Positions 48,480 through 57,675 of a stretch of 64,000 nt of DNA are shown piece by piece. A program made the translations under genes and the position numbers. Position 1 is the stretch's first letter. Every line of letters begins with the position of its first letter. A model generated the notes under the pieces. It was given only the letters and a program-made list of their open reading frames with translations. It searched no databases and was not told where the DNA came from. Source of the stretch: Chlorops oryzae (Eukaryota > Arthropoda > Insecta > Diptera > Chloropidae); contig CM035808.1 of assembly GCA_020466095.1 (NCBI GenBank), forward strand, positions 27,867,345 to 27,931,344. The letters run 5' to 3'.

Positions 48480-49190
48480 GAGAAACTGTGCGGTAGGAGA
48501 GCATATATAGTTCAATATGTAAACATTAGGTTAGAGCTGGAGTTGACTTATCGCTACTGAAGTCATTGAGATGAAGATAAGGCATGATTTTTTTTAGCCA
48601 GAACAAGTTGAAGCTTGCCTCATTGAATGTTTTGAAAAATTAGTACATATATGTGTGAGTATGGTGTGGGTGAGAAGCTGTGCGGTAGGAGAGCATATAT
48701 AGTTCAATATGTAAACATTGGGTTAGAGCTGGAGTTGACTTATCGCTACTGAAGTCATTGAGATGAAGATAAGGCATGACTTTTTAGCGAGAACAAGTTG
48801 AAGCGTGCCTCATTGGATGTTTATTCAAAAATTTTTCAAGTTCAAGTTCAGTTCAATCAGGGGATATTTTTGGATTGAATGTTTTGAAAAATTAGTACAT
48901 ATTGTGTGAGTATGGTTTGTGGGTGAGAAGCTGTGCGTAGGAGAGCATATATAGTTCAATTGTAAAATTGGGTTAGAGCTGGAGTTGACTTATCGCACTG
49001 AAGTCATTGAGATGAAGACAAGGCATGATTTTTTAGCCAGAAAAGTTGAAGCGTGCCTCATTGGTGTTTATTCAAAAAATTTTTCAAGTTCAAGTTCAGT
49101 TCAATCGGGGGATATTTTTGGGATTGAATGTTTTGAAAAATTTACATATATGTGTGAGTATGGTGTGGGTGAGAAACTGTGTGGAAGTTT
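48480..49190 (+). repeat. ~190-250-bp tandem units, three copies
   Basis: Units starting GAGAA(A/G)CTGTGCG at 48480, about 48670 and about 48926 share GAGAGCATATATAGTTCAAT, GGTTAGAGCTGGAGTTGAC and GAAGCxTGCCTCATTG. A partial fourth start at about 49162 runs into the promoter at 49206. The third copy has many one-base deletions relative to the second. Confidence 0.85.
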
Positions 49191-49205
49191 GGAAAAGTGT
49201 GAAGG

Positions 49206-49237
49206 TATAAAAATAAAATTTGTTCTATTGGCGTTCA
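49206..49237 (+). promoter_or_regulatory. TATA box and initiator of the broken gene at 49.4 kb
   Basis: TATAAAAA at 49206 and TTCAGTC with its A at 49237 are 31 bp apart, the usual arthropod core-promoter spacing. A short leader and a 72-bp intron follow (49306-49377, GTAAGG...TTTTGTAG). Confidence 0.55.
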
Positions 49238-49377
49238 GTCTTACAAGTGAAGTCAAACAGTATTGATATAGTAGTACCCTTGCGACGCACAAAAATACAA
49301 AAAAGGTAAGGGAAAAAAAAAACAAATTATTTAAATTAAATTAATAATGTCCTTTTATTTTTTGTAGTAAATTGACG

Positions 49378-49700
49378 GATCAAATCAGAGAGCTCTGAAT
49401 GCTATTAAGGACTTCGAAAGCTTAATAAAAAGGAAAGTATCCCTATTAATCAGCTAGCGGAAGGGGAACAGCATCCTATTGTTAGGGCTGTGAGAGTTCA
49501 AACAAAATTTGGAAAACGAATTTTTTGGAACTTATCAAAGGAGTAATATTTTTAGGCAATGTTCAACGATTTGAAGGAAGAAACCTTGGAGCTATTGAAA
49601 GATCAAAGTTTTTCTCTAATTCGGAGAGGGTCTATGCAAAATTAACTTTACACATTGTTGAAGGTATTCCAAACTCTCAACCATCTTCAAGATTTTAACG
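49378..49700 (+). pseudogene. Broken small gene, family uncertain
   Basis: Successive frames encode PINQLAEGEQHPIVRAVRVQ, a TKFGKRI block, and after a shift a stretch ending in SQPSSRF before TAA near 49700. The pattern (TKFG block, then a C-terminal R-F) recalls small, widely distributed insect ORFs of unknown function. No intact start; at least two frameshifts. The spliced leader and the promoter upstream show it was a transcribed gene at some time. Confidence 0.4.
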
Positions 49701-50999
49701 TTCATGATCATTTGTTCAATGAAAACCTTTTTTACGCCCCACCTAATATTAGGTGTATAAAAAGAAATATTATTTTTGTTAAATTGGGGTTTATTTAAGA
49801 TAAAGAAAAATTTATAAATATGGCCCTTTTTTTCGATAATTGTTCCATTTTAAAGTATTTTATATGCCCTTTAAAGCCCTGCCTATTGAAAAAATTTTGG
49901 GACAGGAATTTTTCAGAAGCCTTCTTGAACAAATTTTACCAAAAATTGTTCCCTGGAAAACAATTGGAATCACGGTGCCAGGTCCGGAATAATACAAGAA
50001 ACTTTCCCAAAAATCCCGGACCTTCTGCAGTCCTTTCATGTTTTTGGCCTCGTTGTCCTGGGAAACAATTTCTCCTTTTCCAAAGTGGCCGCATGGGCGA
50101 TTGTTTTTAAAGGCCAATTTTACGATTTTTCCGAGTTAAAATTTTGGTATGGGAATTTATAGTGATAATTCCCTGAACAAAAACACCAAAAAAATTTGGG
50201 TCAATCCTTGCTGGCACCTTTGCCTTCACCGTTTTCGAACCAAGTTTTGCTAAAGGCTAGTGAAATTTTATAAGTCACCAAGCTTAAAATGGGCATTTTG
50301 TTCGGTTAGAGCGATTGAAAGGAAACCTATGGAGGTTTTTTTTGGTTAAATTTGAACCCATAAAATCGAGCCTTTTTATCCATTATTCAAATGGTTCCAA
50401 ACTTTTTTGGCAATCTTTACTTTTTGCAATAAAAGTGCTAACATGAATCGGAAAAAAATTTCCATGATTTTACGAATTTTAAATTGGTTTCCATCGTGGT
50501 GCATTTGACATCGAAGTTACGGAACAATCGACGAAAAAAAGGCTATTGGTGTTCATTAGTCCATAAAGTTTACTTTTAGGTGGCTTGGTTTCTCCCTTAC
50601 GAAGAAAAAGTAAAGAGGAATTTTCTCTTTTGTGATGTCCAATTTGGCTCTCAAAAAAATGAACTCAACAAAAATTTAAAAAAGCTTTTTTAGTAAAATT
50701 ATCTTTTAACCCCCTTCGGAACAGACGGACTTATCAACTGAAGAGAAAATAAGCATTTTTGAATTATTTTTTTTACCCAAATTTGAACCAAATTTTGGGA
50801 GAAATGAAATGATTATTTATGTGTTTAAATTTAAGAAAAAGGAAAATTTTAAAAATTGTAAACATTTTTTTTTCAAAAATAAAAGAAAATAAATTTTGTT
50901 TTCAATTCTTAAAAGAATCTTTTATTTAATAAATGAATGAGAAACTTATGACATAGCTGAACCATAATCTTGAAAAAATTTTTTAGAGCTAAAGAATTT
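49701..50999. other. Unrecognised AT-rich DNA left of the Polinton genes
   Basis: Contains the palindrome CCTAATATTAGG (about 49742). Opposite-strand frames at 49820-50117 are low-complexity and carry no domain. Minus-strand AATAAA-type signals near 50920-50935 would serve the gene at 51000-51468. The left Polinton terminus should be in or left of this stretch. Confidence 0.4.
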
Positions 51000-51468
51000 T
51001 TAAGGGCGCAAGCGCAAGCTTTCTTTTTTTCTTGTCAACAAATTACAATGATTGTTACATGTTATATCATCTGAATCACATAGGTGCCTTATGTTCTTAA
51101 GCGAATAATTACAATCGATTTCTTTTATGCCAGAAATTGCGCACTCTGCCAAAAGTTCCTTTGCCCACATTGATTTTTCTTCGCCTTTTTACATGTATTT
51201 GATAGCCTTTGAGGAAGAAATTTCATATATTTCTTCATTTCACTCAAAGTTGAAGTCACCAGAGTCCCAATCGAGCATATGGTAGTTGTTTTTGAGCCAA
51301 ATTACTGATTTTTTCTCGGCATCGTTCAATAATTTGAAATTAAATGGTGACTTTATAAGAAAATGGATATTTTTTTTATCACTGAAGCAAAAAGCGACTT
51401 CCTTAAAAATGAATTGGTTATTAGTGAGTCGGAATCCTTGACAAATCGAAGACAACAAATTTAGGCAT
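51000..51468 (-). pseudogene. Broken small protein, possible DnaQ-like fold
   Basis: A start MPKFVVFD (ATG at 51468) is in one frame and the continuation (QGFRLTNNQFIFKEVAF ... WLKNNYHMLDWDSG) in another. Two in-frame stops (at 51240 and about 51190) interrupt a further stretch with KGEEKSMWAKELLAECAISG and a CNNHCN motif before TAA 51000-51002. The order (VVFD, later FKE, WL...H, then Cys/His) is shared with small uncharacterised insect proteins. A nuclease-like role is a guess from the leading VVFD. Confidence 0.4.
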
Positions 51469-51563
51469 TTTTCCTTTATCCGGGTTTTATTGTCGTGAAC
51501 AAGTTTTTTGCTCAAAGGCTTATGATGAAATAAATAAAATGTGCTACAAATCAATGCTTTATA

Positions 51564-52925
51564 TTAAGTGTGCTTTAAATTTTCACCAGTCATCGGTTTG
51601 TATGTAATGACACGATCATGTATAAGAACACAATATGCCGAAGTTTTGGTTTAATGTTTTCAAGAGTTTTGAACATTATACGAATATCGAGAGCACCTGT
51701 TTTAATTTCTTCATTTTGATGCGATGTGTCAATAACAATTATTGGACATTCTTTAAACTTTTTGCAGCATAAAAGTGGGTGTGACTCAATTCATGTAATA
51801 ACTTTGTTGAAACCTTGCATACATTTCATATAAGAGAGCATATCGATTACGAGACAAATTTAAATTAAGGTCATCGTATGGATATGAAACAGAGTTTAAA
51901 TGTACTTTTAAATCGGTTAAGCTACAGTTTGTAAACTTTTTCCATTCTCGAAAGCGATAAGAATAAAACGAGGACGCTCACTTTGTGTTCCTACTTTTAT
52001 GTTCCATGTATGGATTTGTACTTTGAGGTAGCTCTGGATAAAAGTAACATTCCCAACTACGAAATGATATAGGTAGAGGAATTCCTCTTTAATAGTTGTA
52101 TAGATTTTCAATTTGGCTGCATGGATAATTGAATTTGGGGAACCTTCCAAGCAACATTTAAGAGCTTTAATTAATTTTATCCTTTTCACTCTCTTCCGTA
52201 CTATAGACAGACTTATCATTTGATCTAGAACGTAGCAAGATAAGCTCATGTTTTGAATTTATCATAATTTTATCAAAGTCTTCGGCAAAGCCCATCAACA
52301 TTTTTAGTGGTACGCAAAAATTGAAATAGCCATTATTTATAGCTGGTTTAATATTTTTTCCGGAGACCAACCGGCATTTTTCCAACATTGTACTTGTATT
52401 TTTGTTTAAGGATACAAGATTTTTTAAAGTAGAAGTTTGACCCAAGTACCGTGTGCGATCAATTTCCACACCATTCATTTCATAACGTATTTCCTCAAAT
52501 AGATATGCAATACAATTATTTCGAAATTTAACTCCTTTGGGTTCTGCATTTTCGGAACCAATTGAAACAACCCCCTCAATGAACAGTAAGCTTTCATGAG
52601 GTAGAACGTAGAGATCTTGATTTTGAATTGCTATCCGTATCTCATCATTGTTGTTAAAAGGATTGCAAATATGGTTGATATGTGTGAAATTCTTTCTTCG
52701 TAATAGACTCATCGAAGACGGGTTGTTCTCCAACTTCAAGATATTATTCCATTTCTTTTTAATGTAAGTAAATCCCAATGATTGTAAAAAGTTTCTATTT
52801 TTAATACTTAATGGCTTTTTTATAAGAAATTTTTCTTTGCTTATTCTTGATGCGTTATGTACAAGAGATGAAGATAAACTGATAGAAGAACCATCGTTCA
52901 CACCATTTTTATTAAATATAATCAT
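51564..52925 (-). pseudogene. Major capsid protein (hexon-like, double jelly roll), frameshifted
   Basis: The intact N-terminal part (52925-52167) carries the block with FEEIRYEMNGVEIDRTRYLG, typical of the Polinton capsid protein. The frame changes near 52190 (at GAAAAGG) and the second part continues to 51917. It changes again, and SYPYDDLNLNL, YALLYEMYARFQQSYY and CPIIVIDTSHQNE follow in further frames, with the end at TAA 51564-51566. The total span of about 1.36 kb suits a full-length capsid gene of about 450 residues. Role: main virion shell protein. At least three frameshifts; whether these are real or sequence errors cannot be told here. No TATA box was seen upstream, so it may share a transcript with the 52938-53291 gene. 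Confidence 0.8.
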
Positions 52926-52937
52926 AGCTGATGCTAA

Positions 52938-53291
52938 TTATTCAACAGGTTTCAAGTGGAGTCTTAATGTAATTGTTTCTCCTTGAAAATTTAATAATAC
53001 ACCGTTTTCGTTAACAAGTCTAACTGCAATTGAACCTATCTCTTTGACGATCACAGGCAAATAGATAACATTATTTGGAATTATGTCTATTTTATATCCC
53101 GGTTCAACATTTATAGAGAATTCATGTAAGGTGTGTGCCAAGGTACTGTTAACATATGAACCGCCCACAATGTTGCACTCAATACGTACAACATTGTTTT
53201 GGGTAATCATTAAACTTGTATCCGATATATGTGTTTCATCAGGTTTAAGTTGACGCTTTGAAAATCCAGTCAAAGTCAATGTTCTTGACAT
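52938..53291 (-). CDS. Probable minor capsid (penton-type) protein
   Basis: 117 residues from ATG 53291; an upstream in-frame TTG is not used here because the predicted transcription start lies at 53320. The protein is rich in beta-strand-like segments and ends GETITLRLHLKPVE. It sits 12 bp upstream of the major capsid gene on the same strand, the neighbour position of minor capsid genes in Polintons. It is shorter than usual for a penton protein. No Cys, no signal peptide. The promoter at 53320-53353 fits. The frame is intact. The identification rests on position and strand pattern, not on a motif I can name. Confidence 0.5.
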   Translation of the reverse strand: MSRTLTLTGFSKRQLKPDETHISDTSLMITQNNVVRIECNIVGGSYVNSTLAHTLHEFSINVEPGYKIDIIPNNVIYLPVIVKEIGSIAVRLVNENGVLLNFQGETITLRLHLKPVE

Positions 53292-53319
53292 CTTGAGGGG
53301 TTGAGATAGTAAAGTAAAC

Positions 53320-53353
53320 TGAATCAATCAAAGAAATAAAACTTCTTTTTATA
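53320..53353 (-). promoter_or_regulatory. TATA box and initiator of the 53291 gene
   Basis: On the minus strand TATAAAAAG (from 53353) is followed by TTCAGTT with its A at 53320, the 34th base. This gives a 28-nt leader before ATG 53291. One of five promoters with matching spacing. Confidence 0.7.
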
Positions 53354-53361
53354 AAATTTTT

Positions 53362-54272
53362 TCATAGTATATCATATTTATTTATCCAAGAGTTGTGACT
53401 ATCGGAAAACCCCAACCATTTTACATACACTTTATCACCCCGCTTCTTTATAACTTTCTCAACTAAATACATGTGAGGAAAACGTGATTTTTGCAATTCT
53501 TGTGTATAGAAAGCCCCTTAATTACATTTCCCTGATAGTCTTCTAGAATAAAGTAATGGATTGGTATTTTGAATCTTATTTATTTGAAGATTTCCGTTGT
53601 CCAATTGGGTGTGTAACCTTTCTCAAAAACATGTTTATATTTGCTTATTCGAACGTAATCGTTTACATGAAATTTGGGCTTATTATAGACTTTCAGACGG
53701 TTGTAAATCGTTTTTTAGAATTGTTGCTGCATTTAAAGAATTCACTTTATCGGGTGCAATTTTTATTGTTCTGTGGACTTTTCCATTGTACTCTTTAGTC
53801 AATTTTTGATATTCATCAATCCATTTGTAAGAACCGCGATTACTGAAGCCCTTCCACATCATATTTTTCAAAGTGCGATTAAATCGTTCAACTATCGAGG
53901 CTTTCATTACACTATAGGTAGAGTAGTGATTTTTTTGTTTTGTTTCATTAAAAGTTGAAACTCTTTATTGAAGAATTCCTTCCCATCATCTGTTTGCAAA
54001 TTTTTAGGTTTTCGACCGCATTCAAATACACTTTTCATTGCTTTGGTAACATCAGGAGCTGTTTTCGACTTTATCGCAACGGTCCAGGCATATTTGGAGA
54101 AAGTGTCAATGATTGTGAGTAGGTAGCGTAACCTTTGTTGAATGTAGAGTAATACCCATTTCCACTAAATCAGCTTGCCAAAGATCATCAATATCTTTGG
54201 TTATAACAGCTCTTCGTTTAAAATTTCGTCGTGCCTGTCGATGGAGTCCTCAACTATTTGATATCGACTCAT
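53362..54272 (-). pseudogene. Retrovirus-like DDE integrase with chromodomain, frameshifted
   Basis: The segments occur in order across frames. They are: ARRNFKRRAV; LWQADLVEM (first Asp); TIIDTFSKYAW; LQTDDGKEFFN (second Asp); KASIVERFNRTLK (Glu); a PKFHVNDYVRISKYKHVFEKG beta domain; and YLVEKVIKKRGDKVYVKWLG with HNSWI, a C-terminal chromodomain. The stop is TGA 53362-53364 and the likely start ATG 54272. Frame changes occur near 54240, 54125, 53945 (an A7 run), 53585 and 53510. All catalytic residues can still be read, so the decay is recent or is partly sequence error. Role: integration of the element; the chromodomain may guide it to chromatin (known for the family). The copy is not expected to be active as read. 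Confidence 0.85.
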
Positions 54273-54330
54273 CTTGAAGATGGTATTGTGTGGTTTTGGT
54301 TTGGTTTTTGAATAATGTTTTGATTAGAAA

Positions 54331-54729
54331 TTATTGAAAAAAAACATTTTCCGTACCTTCTAAACGCTTCTCAACATATTCCATATACACCTTAAACCTC
54401 TCATCAATATCGCGTTCAATAGATTTAATTTTTTCATAAACGGTTTCAATTTCTTTATTACGGTGACTTTCATAAGCTTTAATTGAATCCTGAAATTCAG
54501 TTCGATACGCATCAAGACTTAGAATTACAAAATTTTGCGTTGCAGCGTCGCCCTTTACTATTGGATCTTTAAGATTTCTGATGCGTTTAAAATGAGCGTT
54601 GAAGCTGTGATCTCTGCTAGCGCTTAGAGTCAATTCCGTATTAAAACTTTTTGACTTGGATGTATTGTTATTATATCGACCGAATTTGTCCACGCTCATC
54701 TTTTTATTTTTCGTCGAGTTTTCATTCAA
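54331..54729 (-). CDS. Polinton accessory protein, coiled-coil C-terminus
   Basis: 132 residues (or 122 from the second Met, at 54699). The N-terminal third is Asn/Lys/Ser-rich. The second half (about residues 65-125) is highly charged with heptad-like spacing (AYRTEFQDSIKAYESHRNKE...VYEKIKSIERDIDERFK), suggesting a coiled coil. It overlaps the stop of the upstream gene by 8 bp, so the two are probably co-transcribed. Function unknown. Confidence 0.6.
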   Translation of the reverse strand: MNENSTKNKKMSVDKFGRYNNNTSKSKSFNTELTLSASRDHSFNAHFKRIRNLKDPIVKGDAATQNFVILSLDAYRTEFQDSIKAYESHRNKEIETVYEKIKSIERDIDERFKVYMEYVEKRLEGTENVFFQ

Positions 54730-55753
54730 TTACGTCAGCTTCTTTAAGCTCTTCAATAATTGAAATAATTTCGTTGTTATGATTATTATTTCCTGCAGAT
54801 TGTGATGCTATGAGTAGTCGTAAACGATTAACCAATTCATTTGGGTCATCCCAATATATATAGTTGATTGGATTCAAATTTAAATTCATTAAACCAAATC
54901 CTTCTTTCTTCACATCTAAGTTCGAGTTTGACCCTTTACTCTCCACATCTTTGATTAAAAATTGAATAATGTTTAGATACTTGGGTCCTTTGTTTCCATT
55001 GACTTGACCACGAGATGTATAGCCACGTCTATAGGCATTAGTTTTCAATAGAATTTTCTTATACAATTTTAAATCCGGTTCAGTATATTCGATAGGATTT
55101 TTTGTGAACATTAACTGAAAAAGTCCTGGTGTCATTGTAAATGTTTCGTCACCAATTTGAACTTGATTAGAACTTTTGAATGATATTTTTGAGTCTCCAA
55201 ACATCAATTGCTTTTCCGAATTGTAATTCAATCCAAATATTCTATCTAGACTGTTTTGCTTTTCTAGTAGATCAAAATTCGGTTCATTTAACAAATTACT
55301 GACTTCTCCTTCTTCTTCTTCCATGGCTTTAATAGTGTTTGATTTATTATCATCATCATCAACGTCATCATCATTGCTATAAAATTGATCATTGCTTTCT
55401 TCATCATCATCATAATCTTGAACAGAATCAACACTATTAGACCTTTTTGGTGTACTAGTTTCAATCTTTGGTAGTTTATTAATTTTTTTCCTCCTATCTT
55501 TTTTCATCGGTCTTTTGAATAAATTTTTTTTGTTGAAAGTTGAAATATTTGCTTTAGAGTTTTTAGCCAAATCATTTACTATTTCATTTTTAACTTTAGT
55601 TTCTGTAAGCAAATCCTTAATTGGAGCTGTGATTGGTAGAAAAGTTTTTTCCAGACTTTCTGCTGCGCTTAAATCATTAATTTTAATGGCTTTGAACTTA
55701 TTCCTCAAAACTTTTCTCGTCTGAATAATTTTGGAAAGTAATTCATCATCCAT
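54722..55753 (-). CDS. Polinton-associated 343-aa protein (insect DUF type)
   Basis: Intact, ATG 55753 to stop 54722. The N-terminal part is predicted helical and basic. An acidic, disordered stretch with many Asp/Glu lies at about residues 105-145. The C-terminal domain holds GLFQLMFTKNP, KGPKYLNIIQFL and NYIYWDDPNELVNRLRLLIA. That ending is common in uncharacterised insect proteins of Polinton origin; I believe it corresponds to a Pfam DUF (possibly DUF8207), unverified. Role unknown; the gene position suggests a virion or replication accessory. Its own TATA/initiator lies at 55818-55851. Confidence 0.65.
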   Translation of the reverse strand: MDDELLSKIIQTRKVLRNKFKAIKINDLSAAESLEKTFLPITAPIKDLLTETKVKNEIVNDLAKNSKANISTFNKKNLFKRPMKKDRRKKINKLPKIETSTPKRSNSVDSVQDYDDDEESNDQFYSNDDDVDDDDNKSNTIKAMEEEEGEVSNLLNEPNFDLLEKQNSLDRIFGLNYNSEKQLMFGDSKISFKSSNQVQIGDETFTMTPGLFQLMFTKNPIEYTEPDLKLYKKILLKTNAYRRGYTSRGQVNGNKGPKYLNIIQFLIKDVESKGSNSNLDVKKEGFGLMNLNLNPINYIYWDDPNELVNRLRLLIASQSAGNNNHNNEIISIIEELKEADVIE

Positions 55754-55817
55754 GACTTTGTTGTTGCTACTGATAACGCTCTCAATGAACTGTTTGCATT
55801 AATGGTTAAATTATTAA

Positions 55818-55851
55818 TGAGATCATTTAAGTGTCCATGACATCTTTTATA
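55818..55851 (-). promoter_or_regulatory. TATA box and initiator of the 55753 gene
   Basis: Minus strand TATAAAAG (55851-55844) and CTCATT with the A at 55818, the 34th base from the T of TATA. Confidence 0.65.
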
Positions 55852-55878
55852 TTATAAATTTTCCTCAATTTAATTGCC

Positions 55879-55965
55879 ACCTTCCGTGGCGTAGTGGTTA
55901 GGAGTATGTCGTTGTCATACATCTATAGGCTCAAAGCGAGATGTTTAACTCTCGACACAGGTAGA
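55879..55965 (+). repeat. tRNA-derived SINE-like head
   Basis: A-box-like TGGCGTAGTGG followed by a degenerate B box near 55940. Resembles the SINE at 6720-6935 only in the A box. No tRNA fold. Confidence 0.4.
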
Positions 55966-56058
55966 AACTTTAGAAAATCCTATTTATTCTCTTCCTCTCT
56001 TTCACTGTAATTTCTACAATGCAATTAATCGGGAATAAGTGATAAAATATAACTCTCT

Positions 56059-56102
<44 letters not shown>

Positions 56103-56171
56103 CCTTTTTCGAATAGAGAAAACAAAAAGTAAAATTGTATACAGTTTATAAAAATATATTTTATTAGTTTT

Positions 56172-56855
56172 TCAATCGGGTACAGTAGTTTGCAGTTGTA
56201 ATAATGCATTGACCATATGTAAAACTGTATATATGTCGTTTGGAAAAACATATTTGCTACTGCATCGTGGATATACTATTGCTTTAAGGCGTAGAATAAG
56301 TCGTGATATTTGCAATATTGCATTCAACTCATCTTGATGAATAGTATGATTGTTGGTATGACGTAAGCATATTAATGGACAATTAGGCGACCAGCGTATA
56401 TGTTCTGCTAGAGGATCATCATTTATTTTCCATTTACAAATTTCCACTGTGCAAAAGTAACATTTTGCAATATCTTCACTGCCAGTGTAAAACATTCCAA
56501 ATTGTGCAAGCCTTCTTGTATCCATCCATCCCAAAGGCCAATTTTCGAAAGTTTTTAGGCGCTCGCTCTCATAGCACATTCGATCGGTCATATCCAAAGG
56601 TTCAACATTCTTTACACTCTGGATTGATGGTGACCAAAACGAGTCTGTTCCTCGATGAACAGGTCTGTTTATTGTTGTTGCTGTTGAACAGATCTGCTTA
56701 TTGAACAGGTCTGTTCCATAATGAACAGGGCTGTTTGCTGTCGATGAAGAAGAAGAAGAAGGATGACTATTGAACTGATCAGATTGTTGCTTGACTCCAA
56801 ACATTGTTGTTGAACTGCTTGATCTGTTTTTGAAACTGAACATTTTGTTGTGCAT
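56172..56855 (-). CDS. BIR-domain (IAP-like) protein carried by the Polinton
   Basis: 227 residues from the first ATG. From TATA at 56871 and the initiator A at 56837, the transcript would start after the first two ATGs, so the true start is more likely M18 (56804), giving 210 residues. Residues 1-90 are Ser/Thr-rich and carry repeats of the type (H/R)xGTD. Residues 98-165 are a complete BIR fold: RL..FENWP, then C132, C135, H152 and C159 in the C-x2-C-x16-H-x6-C spacing that binds zinc. No RING follows; the C-terminal 65 residues are helical-looking. BIR proteins of the IAP type bind caspases or IAP antagonists and block apoptosis, as in baculovirus and host IAPs (known). Here the Zn ligands are intact, so an anti-death role for the element is plausible but is inference. 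It starts 12 bp past the ATPase gene's stop. Confidence 0.85.
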   Translation of the reverse strand: MHNKMFSFKNRSSSSTTMFGVKQQSDQFNSHPSSSSSSTANSPVHYGTDLFNKQICSTATTINRPVHRGTDSFWSPSIQSVKNVEPLDMTDRMCYESERLKTFENWPLGWMDTRRLAQFGMFYTGSEDIAKCYFCTVEICKWKINDDPLAEHIRWSPNCPLICLRHTNNHTIHQDELNAILQISRLILRLKAIVYPRCSSKYVFPNDIYTVLHMVNALLQLQTTVPD

Positions 56856-56871
56856 ACACTTTGCTTTTATA
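56837..56871 (-). promoter_or_regulatory. TATA box and initiator of the BIR gene
   Basis: Minus strand TATAAAAG (56871-56864) overlaps the 3' end of the ATPase coding region. TTCAGTT has its A at 56837, the 35th base. This decides the start codon of the BIR gene (M18 at 56804). Confidence 0.65.
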
Positions 56872-57562
56872 GATGAATAAATATGTTGAACCCTTTTCTA
56901 AATCGTCCACTATTTAATGAATCATCTTTGCTAATGACGAGAAACCCATATTTATCCTTCCAACATTCAAAACAAATTTTTAAAAAATCTTGAAATGACA
57001 TATCAGTACCAACATGATCATTATAAATATGTCTTATGTTCGTTTCATCTTGTTTAAACATGATAATTAAGTTTGCATTGTCACGAATCAGATGTTTTGG
57101 TATTCGAGTATATGTTTGGCATAGATAAAAGCTATCAATATTATTGTGTCGACCCATACAGAAATAATTTCGTATATTGTTCTGTTTTTCACATGCAACA
57201 TCATCGAAGATAAAAATAGAATCTGATTTTGCTTTTTCTGGAGCTAGAACTTCTTCATTATCTGAGAAGGTGTAAAAGCCCATTCCTTTTATTGGTTTTA
57301 TAAGTTGTTGAAGATATTGATATTTCGGTTGATGCAATGACTTTGAATACAAGTATACATTTTTAAATCTAAGACCATTGGGACTTTCAATAAGACTCAG
57401 CATAATGTTGGTTTTTCCACAATTCGATGGTCCGACAATTAGTGCACGTATTGTGTTTGGCAGCAATGAACTGTGACGTATTTGTGACAATTTATCATTT
57501 GAAATCGTTTTTAGGTCTAAATTTTTCACCGAAATATTCATTTGTTGTCTTATGAAACGCAT
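56867..57562 (-). CDS. Packaging ATPase (FtsK/HerA type)
   Basis: 231 residues, intact. Walker A GPSNCGKT at residues 44-51, a Walker-B strand SIFIFDD at 115-121, then a C-MGRHNNIDSFYLCQTY segment corresponding to the sensor region of HerA-like packaging ATPases. An alternative start is M8. The usual size for Polinton ATPases is 200-270 residues, so it is full length. Role: drives DNA into the capsid (known for the group). Its promoter is interleaved with that of the PLA2 gene (57577-57622). Confidence 0.9.
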   Translation of the reverse strand: MRFIRQQMNISVKNLDLKTISNDKLSQIRHSSLLPNTIRALIVGPSNCGKTNIMLSLIESPNGLRFKNVYLYSKSLHQPKYQYLQQLIKPIKGMGFYTFSDNEEVLAPEKAKSDSIFIFDDVACEKQNNIRNYFCMGRHNNIDSFYLCQTYTRIPKHLIRDNANLIIMFKQDETNIRHIYNDHVGTDMSFQDFLKICFECWKDKYGFLVISKDDSLNSGRFRKGFNIFIHL

Positions 57563-57576
57563 TTTACTCTTTTAAC

Positions 57577-57610
57577 TAACAACAATGATATAAAAGCGAT
57601 TCCTTTTATA
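57577..57610 (-). promoter_or_regulatory. TATA box and initiator of the ATPase gene
   Basis: Minus strand TATAAAAG (57610-57603) and GTTAGTT with its A at 57577, the 34th base. The leader would be about 14 nt before ATG 57562. It overlaps the plus-strand promoter. Confidence 0.65.
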
Positions 57611-57622
57611 CTTTTTTGTTCA
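57589..57622 (+). promoter_or_regulatory. TATA box and initiator of the PLA2 gene
   Basis: TATAAAAG (57589-57596) and TTCAGAA with its A at 57622, the 34th base. The leader is about 54 nt before ATG 57676. The two TATA boxes lie on opposite strands only 14 bp apart, a compact bidirectional promoter. Confidence 0.7.
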
Positions 57623-57675
57623 GAACGCTTTTGACCGTTGATTTGTGTGCTATACAAACAAACAAAAATTTATAA

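Larger units (their letters stand above)
55754..56171. other. Polinton intergenic DNA with SINE-like insert and CT microsatellite
   Basis: Holds the promoter of the 54722-55753 gene at its left edge. A tRNA-like head (TGGCGTAGTGGTTAGGAGT at about 55886-55904, plus strand) suggests a small SINE, and (CT)n covers about 56060-56100. It also includes the 3' region of the BIR gene. Confidence 0.55.

Noticed and set aside
49820..50117. Two overlapping ~90-codon frames on opposite strands
   Set aside because: Low-complexity, no domain, no promoter or poly-A support.
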